Source: an uncultured Tolumonas sp.
GTDB taxonomy: Bacteria > Pseudomonadota > Gammaproteobacteria > Enterobacterales > Aeromonadaceae
Reading direction: 5' to 3'
NCBI RefSeq assembly: GCF_963678185.1
Contig: NZ_OY782757.1
Span: forward strand, 2,415,001-2,479,000
DNA: 64,000 bases
The translations under genes were made by a program, and so were the position numbers. The notes under the pieces are model-generated. The model saw only the letters and a list, made by a program, of their open reading frames with translations. It was not told the DNA's origin and searched no databases. Shown here piece by piece: positions 33,410 to 41,458 of the stretch; the stretch's first letter is position 1, and each line of letters begins with the position of its first letter.

Positions 33410-33442
33410 AAAAAAGCGGGGCTGGTATAGCTCCGCTTTTTT
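33410..33442. terminator. Bidirectional terminator between mnmE and the KfrA-like gene
   Basis: 13-base arms (AAAAAAGCGGGGC and GCTCCGCTTTTTT, one G-T pair) with a 7-base loop give a T-tract in both directions. It lies between convergent genes. Confidence 0.85.
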
Positions 33443-33460
33443 ATTTGGTTCGATAAACAC

Positions 33461-34162
33461 TTAAACGCGCACAGCACTCTCTTCTTTGCGGCGTAACAGT
33501 TCCAGCAAATCATTTTCGGCTTTTTTACGCGCTGCCACTTCGGTTTCTAATTTTGCGGTCAACGCTTTCGCGCTGTGTTCAGCGTTCAATTTAGCCACCC
33601 GTTCCTGTTCCAGTGTTTTATATAACTGATCCAGATCCGCTTCCAAACGTGGTACCGACTCCAGTTTTAATTGTGCTTTCACTAATTCCATACGTGATTG
33701 TGTTGCCGATTCTTTTTCAACATCAATTTCTTCCCGCGCACGCTTTAGTTCTGCATTCAATTGTTCAAATCGGCCAGACACTTCATTTTTAATCGCTCGG
33801 GCAGAATTTAACTCCACACCTTGCAAAGTTAATTGCTGCTCTTGCTTATCATTTTCCGCCATTAATTCACTGTTGATCTGACGTAATGTTTCAATTTCAT
33901 TTTCATATTGCGACTTAACGGTCGCAACCTGACGGGTAATAAACTCTTCCAGTGGGCGCAATAATTCGGAAGGAACAGAAATATCTTGTTCAGCCGGCAC
34001 AACCTGTGCCGATTGCCAGACCTGAAATAGACGCCAAACCGCCGAGATAGTGCCGGTTTTTAAGCGTTTACGCACATCTAATACCGTTGGTTTATTGCCT
34101 TCAGCACAGATAGCGTCTGCAGCTGCGTTCACCTGCTCTTGCGTTATAATGATATCGTTCAT
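33461..34162 (-). CDS. KfrA-like DNA-binding coiled-coil protein
   Basis: 233 residues. The N-terminal about 110 residues match the KfrA_N pattern (ITQEQVNAAADAICAEGNKP, then TVLDVRKRLKTGTISAVWRL), a helix-turn-helix. The rest, about 75-228, is an almost unbroken charged coiled coil rich in Glu, Lys, Gln and Leu. KfrA proteins of plasmids bind their own promoters, form filaments and aid plasmid stability. Here the gene is chromosomal, about 10 kb from oriC, with no plasmid genes around it. A role in nucleoid organisation or segregation is inference. Confidence 0.78.
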   Translation of the reverse strand: MNDIIITQEQVNAAADAICAEGNKPTVLDVRKRLKTGTISAVWRLFQVWQSAQVVPAEQDISVPSELLRPLEEFITRQVATVKSQYENEIETLRQINSELMAENDKQEQQLTLQGVELNSARAIKNEVSGRFEQLNAELKRAREEIDVEKESATQSRMELVKAQLKLESVPRLEADLDQLYKTLEQERVAKLNAEHSAKALTAKLETEVAARKKAENDLLELLRRKEESAVRV

Positions 34163-34197
34163 TTGGTTACCCGATTATTGATGTAATTCGTTATAAG

Positions 34198-34217
34198 CCG
34201 CCACTGTGCTTTGGCGG
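34198..34217. repeat. Inverted repeat in the KfrA-like leader
   Basis: CCGCCA, 8-base spacer, TGGCGG, about 36-55 bases upstream of the KfrA-like start. Candidate autoregulatory operator or RNA hairpin; low specificity. Confidence 0.35.
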
Positions 34218-34306
34218 AGGATCAAATTGCATCAAGTATAGCTGTGACGCTCGGAAAATCGCATGGTTAGACCAATATCAATGTCAGAATCTTTGTGTCA
34301 GTCACA

Positions 34307-35188
34307 TCATATCTGGCTTGCCACATCATAAGCATCCCGCACCGCATGCATGATATTTTTAACTTGTTTGGCATCGCCCAATAAATAGATCTCTTTTAAC
34401 TCTGTTTTCAGATTGTCATACAGTGAATTATTTGATTGATAACCAATGGCCGTAATGATCGAATCGGCTGATTGCGTAATGGTTTGTCCGTCCGATTGTA
34501 GGATGACACCCGCAGCGGTGGCGTGAGAAATAACGGTATCTGTTTTAACGACAATACCTTTTTCTGGCAGTAACCGTTTTAATGTTTCCGTACTGCTATA
34601 ACTTAATTCCCGGCTGACCGGCAGGATCTGACGTTGTTTTTCCACCAATATCACTTGTTTACCCTGATTGCGTAACCAAAGTGCGGTTTCACACCCCACC
34701 AACCCACCACCAGACACAATTACTGTTTTGCCCGGATTTTTTTTCCCCGACAGCACCATCTCAGCGCTGAATGTGTGCTGAAAACCAGGAATGGTTTGTT
34801 TTACAGGGGTAGAACCGGTTGCAATGATCACCACATCGGCTCGGCTTTGCAGAATCGACTCTTCTTCAATATAGGAATGCAGATGTACGGGTACATTTAA
34901 TTCGTGCAACTCACTGCCATACCAATGCACTAAAGCATGACACTCTTTTTTAAACTCCGGCATGCCCGCAGCAACTAAATTACCGCCCAAACAGCCTTTT
35001 TGTTCGTATAACTCAACTTTATGCCCACGCCTGGCCGCCACACGGGCAGCTTCCATTCCAGCTACGCCACCACCAATAATCATGACATGACGAGGAGTGC
35101 TGCAGGGTTTTATCGCTTCCGGATTGTCCTTTCCTGATAATGGAATGGTACGGTTGTTGATATTTCGAGCGTTATTTCCATATAACAT
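34307..35188 (-). CDS. Stand-alone FAD/NAD(P) oxidoreductase, like the C-terminal half of FadH-type reductases
   Basis: 293 residues. The FAD Rossmann motif VMIIGGGVAGMEAARVAARRGH, ending with the acidic VELYEQ, and a second dinucleotide motif VIVSGGGLVGCETALWL align with the C-terminal part of 2,4-dienoyl-CoA/enoate reductases. Those enzymes are usually about 640-670 residues, with an FMN barrel and a 4Fe-4S cluster before this part. Here the barrel and cluster cysteines are absent. An in-frame stop (TAG) lies four codons upstream of the ATG and a good AGGTGG ribosome site is present, so the short form may be a real gene rather than a remnant. Partner and substrate are unknown. Confidence 0.75.
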   Translation of the reverse strand: MLYGNNARNINNRTIPLSGKDNPEAIKPCSTPRHVMIIGGGVAGMEAARVAARRGHKVELYEQKGCLGGNLVAAGMPEFKKECHALVHWYGSELHELNVPVHLHSYIEEESILQSRADVVIIATGSTPVKQTIPGFQHTFSAEMVLSGKKNPGKTVIVSGGGLVGCETALWLRNQGKQVILVEKQRQILPVSRELSYSSTETLKRLLPEKGIVVKTDTVISHATAAGVILQSDGQTITQSADSIITAIGYQSNNSLYDNLKTELKEIYLLGDAKQVKNIMHAVRDAYDVASQI

Positions 35189-35258
35189 AGTTCCACCTGC
35201 CTACTACAAATTACACGACAAGAAAGTGGTTATAACTAACAAATCAACTCACCGAACG

Positions 35259-35271
35259 AATTCAGTGAATT
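35259..35271. repeat. Short palindrome upstream of the FAD oxidoreductase gene
   Basis: AATTCA-G-TGAATT, a 13-base palindrome about 70 bases before the oxidoreductase start. Possible operator for the neighbouring TetR-type protein; speculative. Confidence 0.3.
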
Positions 35272-35368
35272 GATTCAGCATAGAAAGCAACGTAGAAAGG
35301 ATCAACCCAGTCAGCTCACAGAACGAAGGAAAATATAGATCAAGCTAAGAGAGTTTGAATCGGATCAA

Positions 35369-35393
35369 CAAAAAAGCCGCTTTTTATTGCGGC
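35369..35393 (-). terminator. Intrinsic terminator of the TetR-type gene
   Basis: GCCGC / GCGGC stem with an 8-base loop, followed on the minus strand by TTTTTTG. It lies 28 bases after the TetR gene stop. Confidence 0.75.
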
Positions 35394-35420
35394 CAATTTA
35401 TTTTTTATTTCGCTAAAACA

Positions 35421-36023
35421 TCATTTTGGTACTGCTAACGGTATAAAAATAGGTAATAAGCGGGTGATGTATTGCTGCATCATGTCGCTAAGGTCATAAA
35501 GGCCGTCATGCAAACACCAATCACAGACCACACCACGGGCTGCAATCAACAAATATTCCGTGATCTGCTGTGCGCTTAATTCGACCGTCAATAATTGTTC
35601 TGTTTGTGCTTCAATGACAACCTGTTTGAGCAATTGCAGCATAAACCGATCGTATCTGATGAAGAGTTTATTATCCGGATTATAAAGCGATTTAACTGTA
35701 TCCAAGCCAACGCGCTGACAATACCCCGCATAATGCGCAAAATATTCAATGATTCGCGGTTGGCCCGGAGCGGATTTTAACTCCATCGCGACATACTCTT
35801 CAAAGTAACGATCAGCCTCTTGATAAATTTCGAAAAAAATATCGTTCTTCGATTTAAAATAGTGATAAAACGCCCCAACCGAAACACCAGCCGACTTACT
35901 GATCTCTTCAATAGTAATGCTCTGATAGTTTTTCTTTTCCATCAGCGACAACGCGGTTTGATAGATCCGCGTTTTGGTTTCTAAAGCCTGCTGTTTTCTG
36001 CTGCTGACTGGTTTATCACCCAT
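35421..36023 (-). CDS. TetR/AcrR-family transcriptional regulator
   Basis: About 200 residues. The N-terminal TetR helix-turn-helix is clear (about 16-60: SITIEEISKSAGVSVGAFYHYF, preceded by a basic segment). The C-terminal ligand domain is not recognised. ATG 36023 is preferred over GTG 36029 because GGAG is 8 bases upstream. A terminator separates it from the FAD oxidoreductase that follows, so control of that gene is possible but not shown. Confidence 0.85.
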   Translation of the reverse strand: MGDKPVSSRKQQALETKTRIYQTALSLMEKKNYQSITIEEISKSAGVSVGAFYHYFKSKNDIFFEIYQEADRYFEEYVAMELKSAPGQPRIIEYFAHYAGYCQRVGLDTVKSLYNPDNKLFIRYDRFMLQLLKQVVIEAQTEQLLTVELSAQQITEYLLIAARGVVCDWCLHDGLYDLSDMMQQYITRLLPIFIPLAVPK

Positions 36024-36144
36024 GCACACAACTCCGACATGATATTTTTACTAATGAGTGATTCTAACGGCTTCGGTGATCTGTCCGCAAATAGTCAGAC
36101 AGATTAAATAGTTACTTAGTTACATTTGGCTATGACGTGCTGAG

Positions 36145-36180
36145 AAAAAGAAAAGGTATCCGCAGATACCTTTTCTTTTC
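36145..36180 (-). terminator. Intrinsic terminator of the arsR-nemA pair
   Basis: 11-bp perfect stem (GAAAAGGTATC / GATACCTTTTC), loop CGCA, with T-rich flanks on both strands. Starts just past the nemA stop. Confidence 0.85.
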
Positions 36181-36182
36181 AT

Positions 36183-37238
36183 TTAGGCACTTAACGCGGG
36201 ATAATCGGTATAGCCTTCCGGGCCCGAGGCATACATTTTGTCGGTGCGTAATTCATTTAATGCCGCTAGCTGCTGGAAACGCGTCACTAAATCTGGATTT
36301 GCGATAAATTGTTTACCGAAAGCAACCGCATCCGCATGGCCTTCACTCAAAACTTGCTGGGCAGTTTCCGCGGTAAATTGTTCGTTCGCGATAAACGCGC
36401 CACCAAAAGCCTGTCTCAGTGCTGGCGTTAATGCCGGCGCATTAAAATGTTCCCGGGTAAAAATAAACGCGATCTGACGTTTACCCAGCTCTTTGGCTAC
36501 ATAACCAAAGGTCGCCGCCGGATCGCTGTCACCCATCGAATGCGAATCACCACGCGGAGCCAGGTGCATACCTACACGACCGGCCCCCCAGACAGAAATA
36601 ACGGCATCCGTTACTTCCAGCATCAGGCGTGCGCGGTTTTCAATGCTGCCACCGTAGACATCAGTGCGCTGATTGGTGGAGCTTTGCAGGAATTGATCGA
36701 GCAGATAACCATTGGCACCATGGATTTCGACACCGTCAAACCCTGCCTTTTTCGCGTTTTCAGCGCCTTTGCGATAAGCCTCAACAATAGCCGGTATTTC
36801 ATCCAAGTTGAGAGCCCGTGGTACTTCAAAACCTTTCATTGGACGCACTAAACTCACATGGCCTTCTGCCGCAATTGCACTTGGTGCAACCGGTAGTTCA
36901 CCATTCAGATAGATTGGATCAGAAATACGACCGACATGCCATAACTGCAGCACAATGCGCCCTCCGGCCTGATGTACTGCATCAGTTACCAGTTTCCAAC
37001 CTTCAACCTGTGCAGCCGACCAGATCCCCGGTGTGTCAGGATAACCAACGCCCATCGGGGTAACCGACGTTGCTTCACTGATAATGAGACCGGCAGAAGC
37101 ACGCTGCACATAATATTCGGCCATCAGAGCATTCGGTACCCGCCCTTCACTGGCGCGGCAACGAGTTAGTGGTGCCATAATGATACGGTTTGGCAGCGAC
37201 AGCTCGCCCATCTGGATCGGATCAAATAAGGTGGTCAT
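36183..37238 (-). CDS. nemA: Old yellow enzyme, NemA-type N-ethylmaleimide reductase
   Basis: 351-residue single-domain FMN ene-reductase. It begins TTLFDPIQMGELSLPNRIIM, then APLTRCRA. The substrate-binding His/Asn pair is in VEIHGANGYLLDQFLQ, and RTDVYGGSIENR is conserved. These enzymes use NADPH to reduce activated alkenes, quinones and nitro compounds, giving electrophile resistance. It lies 19 bases after an ArsR-type gene, presumably its regulator, with CAGGAG before ATG 37238. Confidence 0.9.
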   Translation of the reverse strand: MTTLFDPIQMGELSLPNRIIMAPLTRCRASEGRVPNALMAEYYVQRASAGLIISEATSVTPMGVGYPDTPGIWSAAQVEGWKLVTDAVHQAGGRIVLQLWHVGRISDPIYLNGELPVAPSAIAAEGHVSLVRPMKGFEVPRALNLDEIPAIVEAYRKGAENAKKAGFDGVEIHGANGYLLDQFLQSSTNQRTDVYGGSIENRARLMLEVTDAVISVWGAGRVGMHLAPRGDSHSMGDSDPAATFGYVAKELGKRQIAFIFTREHFNAPALTPALRQAFGGAFIANEQFTAETAQQVLSEGHADAVAFGKQFIANPDLVTRFQQLAALNELRTDKMYASGPEGYTDYPALSA

Positions 37239-37257
37239 GTCAGACTCCTGAATAAAG

Positions 37258-37563
37258 TTACAATGCCTGTTTCATATGGGCAGTAAATTCATCGATCACG
37301 GTTTCATTACGCTGGTAATACACCCACTGCCCCAATCGCTTGGAAGTCAGTAATCCGGCACGTTGTAAGGTTGCCAGATGCGCAGAAATGGTCGATTGCG
37401 ATAAACCTGCCCGCGAAAAGATCTGTCCAACACACACACCATCAGTATAAGGGCTGATTTGTTCCGGAAACTCCAGAGCCGGATTTTTCAGCCAGGATAA
37501 AATGTCCCGTCTGACCGGATTGGCCAGTGCTTTAATGATGGTGTCGACTTCCTGATGGTTCAT
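37258..37563 (-). CDS. ArsR-family transcriptional regulator
   Basis: 101 residues. It has a winged helix (SRAGLSQSTISAHLATLQRAGLL) of the ArsR/SmtB fold. A single cysteine in DGVCVGQIF precedes the recognition helix; no metal-site CxC is seen, so thiol or electrophile sensing is more plausible than metal sensing. Operon with nemA (19-base gap). A 20-bp palindrome lies 32 bases upstream of the start and is its likely operator. Confidence 0.87.
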   Translation of the reverse strand: MNHQEVDTIIKALANPVRRDILSWLKNPALEFPEQISPYTDGVCVGQIFSRAGLSQSTISAHLATLQRAGLLTSKRLGQWVYYQRNETVIDEFTAHMKQAL

Positions 37564-37594
37564 AACATTTACCTGAACAGATTAGCATTACTAT

Positions 37595-37614
37595 ATATCG
37601 AGATATTTCGATAT
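37595..37614. promoter_or_regulatory. Palindrome upstream of arsR-nemA, likely ArsR operator
   Basis: ATATCGA, 6-base spacer, TCGATAT. Perfect 7-base arms in the promoter region of the ArsR-type gene, of the size and symmetry expected for ArsR-family operators. Confidence 0.55.
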
Positions 37615-37687
37615 GTAAATATACAAAAAGAGATAAATACTATTTTAGCTGTCTTGCAGGAAAAAGCGGCAATGCTAAATGACGAGT

Positions 37688-37903
37688 TTAAGCTTGTTTC
37701 AAGGGCTTGATCAGGTATTCCAGGCCTTCAATTTTGATTTCCAGACACAAAGCCATCAATTCACCAAGTGAACCTTGCGGAAAACCTTTTTTAGCAAACC
37801 AGAGCAGATATTCTTCAGGAAGGTCGATCAGCATCCGCCCCTGATATTTGCCGAAGGGCATTGGCGTACGAGCCAATTGGAGCAGATGCTGTTGAGTAAA
37901 CAT
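37688..37903 (-). CDS. DUF3820 family small protein
   Basis: About 71 residues. The conserved core MPFGKYQGRMLIDLPEEYLLWF identifies DUF3820, which includes a protein described as a putative quorum-sensing-regulated virulence factor in Pseudomonas. The start at ATG 37903 follows the family N-terminus (MFTQQHLL); a GTG at 37963 would add 20 residues and neither start has a good ribosome site. Biochemical role unknown. Confidence 0.75.
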   Translation of the reverse strand: MFTQQHLLQLARTPMPFGKYQGRMLIDLPEEYLLWFAKKGFPQGSLGELMALCLEIKIEGLEYLIKPLKQA

Positions 37904-37986
37904 GAGGCTAATTCGATCACGAGTATGGGCCCCAAAGCATAACATCAAATTCCGGTCAGCCACAGAGCAGACCGGTAACCCCCATA

Positions 37987-38298
37987 TTAATGAGCGGTTG
38001 GTGTGATGAAATGGATCGATGGATTATAAGGTGAATCAGCAGTAAAAGTTGCGTCGACACTCTGGCCTGCAGCAACGCCGCCGAGAATGCTATCGCCATC
38101 AACTTTATACGTCATCGTGCGCATTGGCCAACCCAGTTCCGTGACGGCATCTTGCGCCAAGGTAACCTTATGATTTGCCGCATCAATCTGTTGTACGGTG
38201 CCATGAACACGATAAGTATTTATGTCAGCCTGACTAGCTGCAGCAGCAAACAGAGAAAACACAGCAACAGCAGCAATATGGGATAATGATTTGTTCAT
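37987..38298 (-). CDS. CusF-like periplasmic copper-binding protein
   Basis: 103 residues with a signal peptide (cleavage near AAAASQA). The mature part, about 80 residues, matches the CusF OB-fold pattern: VHGTVQQIDAANHKVTLAQD, then LGWPMRTMTYKV, which holds the Trp and two Met used in Cu(I)/Ag(I) binding. CusF passes copper to the CusCBA efflux pump. No cusCBA genes are adjacent. AGGAG precedes ATG 38298. Divergent from a LysR regulator. Confidence 0.83.
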   Translation of the reverse strand: MNKSLSHIAAVAVFSLFAAAASQADINTYRVHGTVQQIDAANHKVTLAQDAVTELGWPMRTMTYKVDGDSILGGVAAGQSVDATFTADSPYNPSIHFITPTAH

Positions 38299-38422
38299 TT
38301 TTTACGCTCCTGGAAATCAACATTAATATTGCGTTGTGATATCCATCACTACATGATCTTCATAATCATGTAACCATTGTCCATTGGCGTACATTAACTC
38401 TATTGATTTACCGGCTACAGAT

Positions 38423-38450
38423 AAATAGTATTTATAAAGATTAACTATTT
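38423..38450. repeat. Inverted repeat between the CusF-like and LysR genes
   Basis: AAATAGT, 14-base spacer, ACTATTT, about 20 bases before the LysR start. Possible LysR-type operator; low confidence. Confidence 0.35.
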
Positions 38451-38468
38451 CATAAATCGGAACAATCA

Positions 38469-39380
38469 ATGGACCGTTTGCGTAGCATAACTGCTCTGAT
38501 TGCGGTGGTGGAAAGTGGCAGTTTTGTCGCGGCATCACAGCGTTTACACAGCTCCAAAGCCGCCATTTCCCGCTATATTCAAGAGTTAGAAACCTATCTT
38601 GGTGTCCGTCTACTGCAGCGTTCGACCCGCCGTATTGCACTGACCGAAGCAGGACGTGATTATTATCACCGCGCGAAAAATATTCTGGCAGATTTGGATG
38701 ATGCTGACAGTGCCGTTGGTGCTAACAACGCCAGCCTGATTGGCAACATCCGCATTAATGCACCGCTGACCTTTGGTACCCGTTATCTGGCCCCGTTATG
38801 GGCCGAGTTTATGGATCGCCATCCTGCGATCACCTTAGACATTGAACTGAACGATCGGCGAGTTGACTTACTGGAGGAAGGGTTTGATCTGGCGATCCGG
38901 ATCGGCAACTTGGCTGACTCATCATTGGTTTCACGCCGACTGGCCAATAGCCACGCCGTATTGTGTGCATCCCCCGCCTATCTGGAAAAATACGGTACTC
39001 CCACTAAACCGGAAGATCTGACTCATCACCAAGCCATTTCGTATTCCTATTTGCCGACCGGTGATGTTTGGCATTTTCAATCGATCAGAGACGGCGAACG
39101 GGCCATTCCTGTTAAAGCCAGAATGCACACCAATAATGGTGATACCATCCGTGCCGTCGTGTTAGCCGGCCAAGGTATCGCCCTACAGCCAATATTTCAG
39201 GTCGGACCGGATATTAAAGAAGGAAGATTAGTGACTTTTTTACCGGAATGGTCAGGGCCGAGTTTTGGTATTCATGCGGTTTACCCTTCGCGCAAAAACC
39301 TGTCGCTGAAAGTGAAAACGCTAATTGATTATCTGGCCGAAAAATTAGCCGGGACAGGCTGGCAGACCCCGACTACATAA
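38469..39380 (+). CDS. LysR-family transcriptional regulator
   Basis: 303 residues. N-terminal winged helix (SFVAASQRLHSSKAAISRYI) and C-terminal effector domain with DLAIRIGNLADSSLVSRRL, typical of the CrgA/DhcR-like branch. Regulon not known. Transcribed divergently from the CusF-like gene, which may be its target, and convergent with the AI-2E family gene 12 bases away. Confidence 0.87.
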   Translation: MDRLRSITALIAVVESGSFVAASQRLHSSKAAISRYIQELETYLGVRLLQRSTRRIALTEAGRDYYHRAKNILADLDDADSAVGANNASLIGNIRINAPLTFGTRYLAPLWAEFMDRHPAITLDIELNDRRVDLLEEGFDLAIRIGNLADSSLVSRRLANSHAVLCASPAYLEKYGTPTKPEDLTHHQAISYSYLPTGDVWHFQSIRDGERAIPVKARMHTNNGDTIRAVVLAGQGIALQPIFQVGPDIKEGRLVTFLPEWSGPSFGIHAVYPSRKNLSLKVKTLIDYLAEKLAGTGWQTPTT

Positions 39381-39392
39381 TTATGCTTTTGA

Positions 39393-40466
39393 TTATGATT
39401 GTATTTTTAAAGTTTTATCGTCGCTATTCACCCAGTTTTTCAGCAACGCATATACCAGCGCCAGCAATATCGGGCCTAAAAAGACCCCCAACAAACCAAA
39501 GCTCATTGCCCCACCCGCGACGCCAAATAAGATCAACACGATGGGCAGTGGGCTGTTGCGGCCAATCACCAGTGATTTCACCACATTATCGATAGAACCC
39601 ACGGCAAACAGTGTCCAAATTGCCACAAATATCGCCCACCCGATCGAACCATGCTGATACAGCCAGCCAATGGCGGGTAACGCCAATATCATAGGCCCGC
39701 CGGGTATCACGGATAACAAGCAGGTCGCCAGACCAAAACTCAACGCATGCGGCACACCGGCCAACGCATAGCCAAACCAGGCAAACGCGCCTTGTGCAAT
39801 GGCCGCGCCAATAAACCCATTCACCACACCACGCACCGTCGTGTGTGCTACGGCCAGTAATCGAACCCCTTCGTTGGGCGCGACCTTGTGACTAAAAGCT
39901 AAAACCCAGCGGTGGATTGTTTCACCATTGGCATATAATACGCCGGCGATCAGCAAGCTAATCAATAACATCAGCATACCAGCCCCGAACGATCCGGCCA
40001 TGCTGAGCATCATTTTCACCAGCGGAGCGATTAATCCTTTCAGTGGTGTCAGTACTTGCAGATCTTGTTGCTGTAACCCCGCCCACTGGGTTTGTAACCA
40101 CTCGCCGGCATAGGGTAAATTTTGTAACCATGCCGGTAACGCGGGCCAGATGCCGGATTCGATTTGTTGCTGTAACAATCGGGCTAACCGCGTCAGTTGC
40201 TGCGCAAACTCAACGGAAGCCAACACCAGCGGCACCAAGATAAATAACATCAATACAGCAACAATCAGACTGGCCGCCAAACCATCTCGCCCACCAAGTC
40301 GGGCCGATAACCAGGAAAACTGATCCCAGGTCGCAGAAACCACGATGATGGCCCATAACATCGCCACCAAAAATGGCGCAATCACCAGAAACGAGGCCCC
40401 CACGATCGCCACAACTAACACGAGCGCAATCAGCGGTTGCACCCATTCATTCAGACGAAAAGACAT
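39393..40466 (-). CDS. AI-2E family (PerM/YdiK-like) membrane transporter
   Basis: About 357 residues with eight or so predicted membrane helices in the AI-2E/PerM pattern: paired N-terminal helices, a central soluble segment (about 95-150), and C-terminal glycine-rich helices (LSVIPGGPMILALPAIGWL). Substrates vary: autoinducer-2 export for some members, sodium/proton exchange for others. ATG 40466 is chosen because AAGGAG sits six bases upstream. Confidence 0.83.
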   Translation of the reverse strand: MSFRLNEWVQPLIALVLVVAIVGASFLVIAPFLVAMLWAIIVVSATWDQFSWLSARLGGRDGLAASLIVAVLMLFILVPLVLASVEFAQQLTRLARLLQQQIESGIWPALPAWLQNLPYAGEWLQTQWAGLQQQDLQVLTPLKGLIAPLVKMMLSMAGSFGAGMLMLLISLLIAGVLYANGETIHRWVLAFSHKVAPNEGVRLLAVAHTTVRGVVNGFIGAAIAQGAFAWFGYALAGVPHALSFGLATCLLSVIPGGPMILALPAIGWLYQHGSIGWAIFVAIWTLFAVGSIDNVVKSLVIGRNSPLPIVLILFGVAGGAMSFGLLGVFLGPILLALVYALLKNWVNSDDKTLKIQS

Positions 40467-40499
40467 GCCCGGCTCCTTCATATGATTTCTGTTTATTGT

Positions 40500-41381
40500 T
40501 TAAGTCGTTGCACGATTAAATTTAGGTAGCGGGATCTGGGATAACAGCATACCGGTCATCATCAATCCGCATCCGATCCAGCCGCGCATGGGCAAATTTT
40601 CATCCAGAAATACCACGCCACCAATGGCAGCAAATACGGCTTCCATACTCATGATAATGGCGGCATGAGTTGGTTTAGCGCGTTTTTGTGCCACAACTTG
40701 CAAGGTGTAAGCTAAACCGACACTGATAAAGCTGGCAAATAAGATCGCCGGCCAGGCCAGTAATACCGATGCGAAGGTGGGTGTTTCCTGCCAAAATGCC
40801 GCCACTGAACTTAACAAGCCACAAGCTAAAAATTGCACTGCCGATAATTGCAATGCATTAACCCGCCGGCCAATAAAATCGATCCACAAAATATGGCAAG
40901 CCCAGAAAATAGCACCGACAAACATCAGAAAATCGCCACGCGACATGGAAAAATCGGCATTAATACTCAATAAATACAGACCTACCAGAGCTAGTAGCGC
41001 GCCCAGCCAGGCATTTAATCCGGTCACATGACGCAAAAATAAACCAAGAAATGGTACTAAAATCATATATAAACCGGTGATAAACCCCGCTTTGGCCGCG
41101 GAGGTATCCAACAACCCGACCTGTTGTAATGCCGCCGCCACAAATAAAATCGCGCCCGCAACACCACCAGCTAACCAGATCGATGTTTTTGCCGCAGCAG
41201 TGGTTGAAATGGCTTTTTTTCGCGAAAAGAACCAAATCAGTGGTAATAATGATGCCGCACCGAGTAAAAAACGTACCGCATTAAAAGAAAATGGCCCCAT
41301 GTGATCCATGGCCACGCGTTGCGCCACAAAGGCGAATCCCCAGATGGCGGCTGTTACCAACAACATCAGATTTGCTTGCAT
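40500..41381 (-). CDS. EamA/DMT-superfamily transporter
   Basis: 293 residues, about ten membrane helices in two EamA repeats (first repeat AAIWGFAFVAQRVAMDHMGP; second AIFWACHILWIDFIGRRV). This superfamily exports amino acids and other metabolites; the substrate cannot be read from sequence. Possibly co-transcribed with the AI-2E family gene 33 bases downstream. Confidence 0.87.
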   Translation of the reverse strand: MQANLMLLVTAAIWGFAFVAQRVAMDHMGPFSFNAVRFLLGAASLLPLIWFFSRKKAISTTAAAKTSIWLAGGVAGAILFVAAALQQVGLLDTSAAKAGFITGLYMILVPFLGLFLRHVTGLNAWLGALLALVGLYLLSINADFSMSRGDFLMFVGAIFWACHILWIDFIGRRVNALQLSAVQFLACGLLSSVAAFWQETPTFASVLLAWPAILFASFISVGLAYTLQVVAQKRAKPTHAAIIMSMEAVFAAIGGVVFLDENLPMRGWIGCGLMMTGMLLSQIPLPKFNRATT

Positions 41382-41458
41382 AACTCTCTCTTGGTTAAAT
41401 CCGTCAACCCGGCTATTTTGCCTGATTTTCTGTTACGATCCTGCCACTATCTTGCCAG

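Noticed and set aside
36447-36851. Open frame antisense to nemA
   Set aside because: Lies entirely within an intact nemA; no motif or ribosome site.
38323-38640. Frame on the minus strand across the LysR promoter
   Set aside because: Overlaps the LysR start and the intergenic region; protein is unlike any family.
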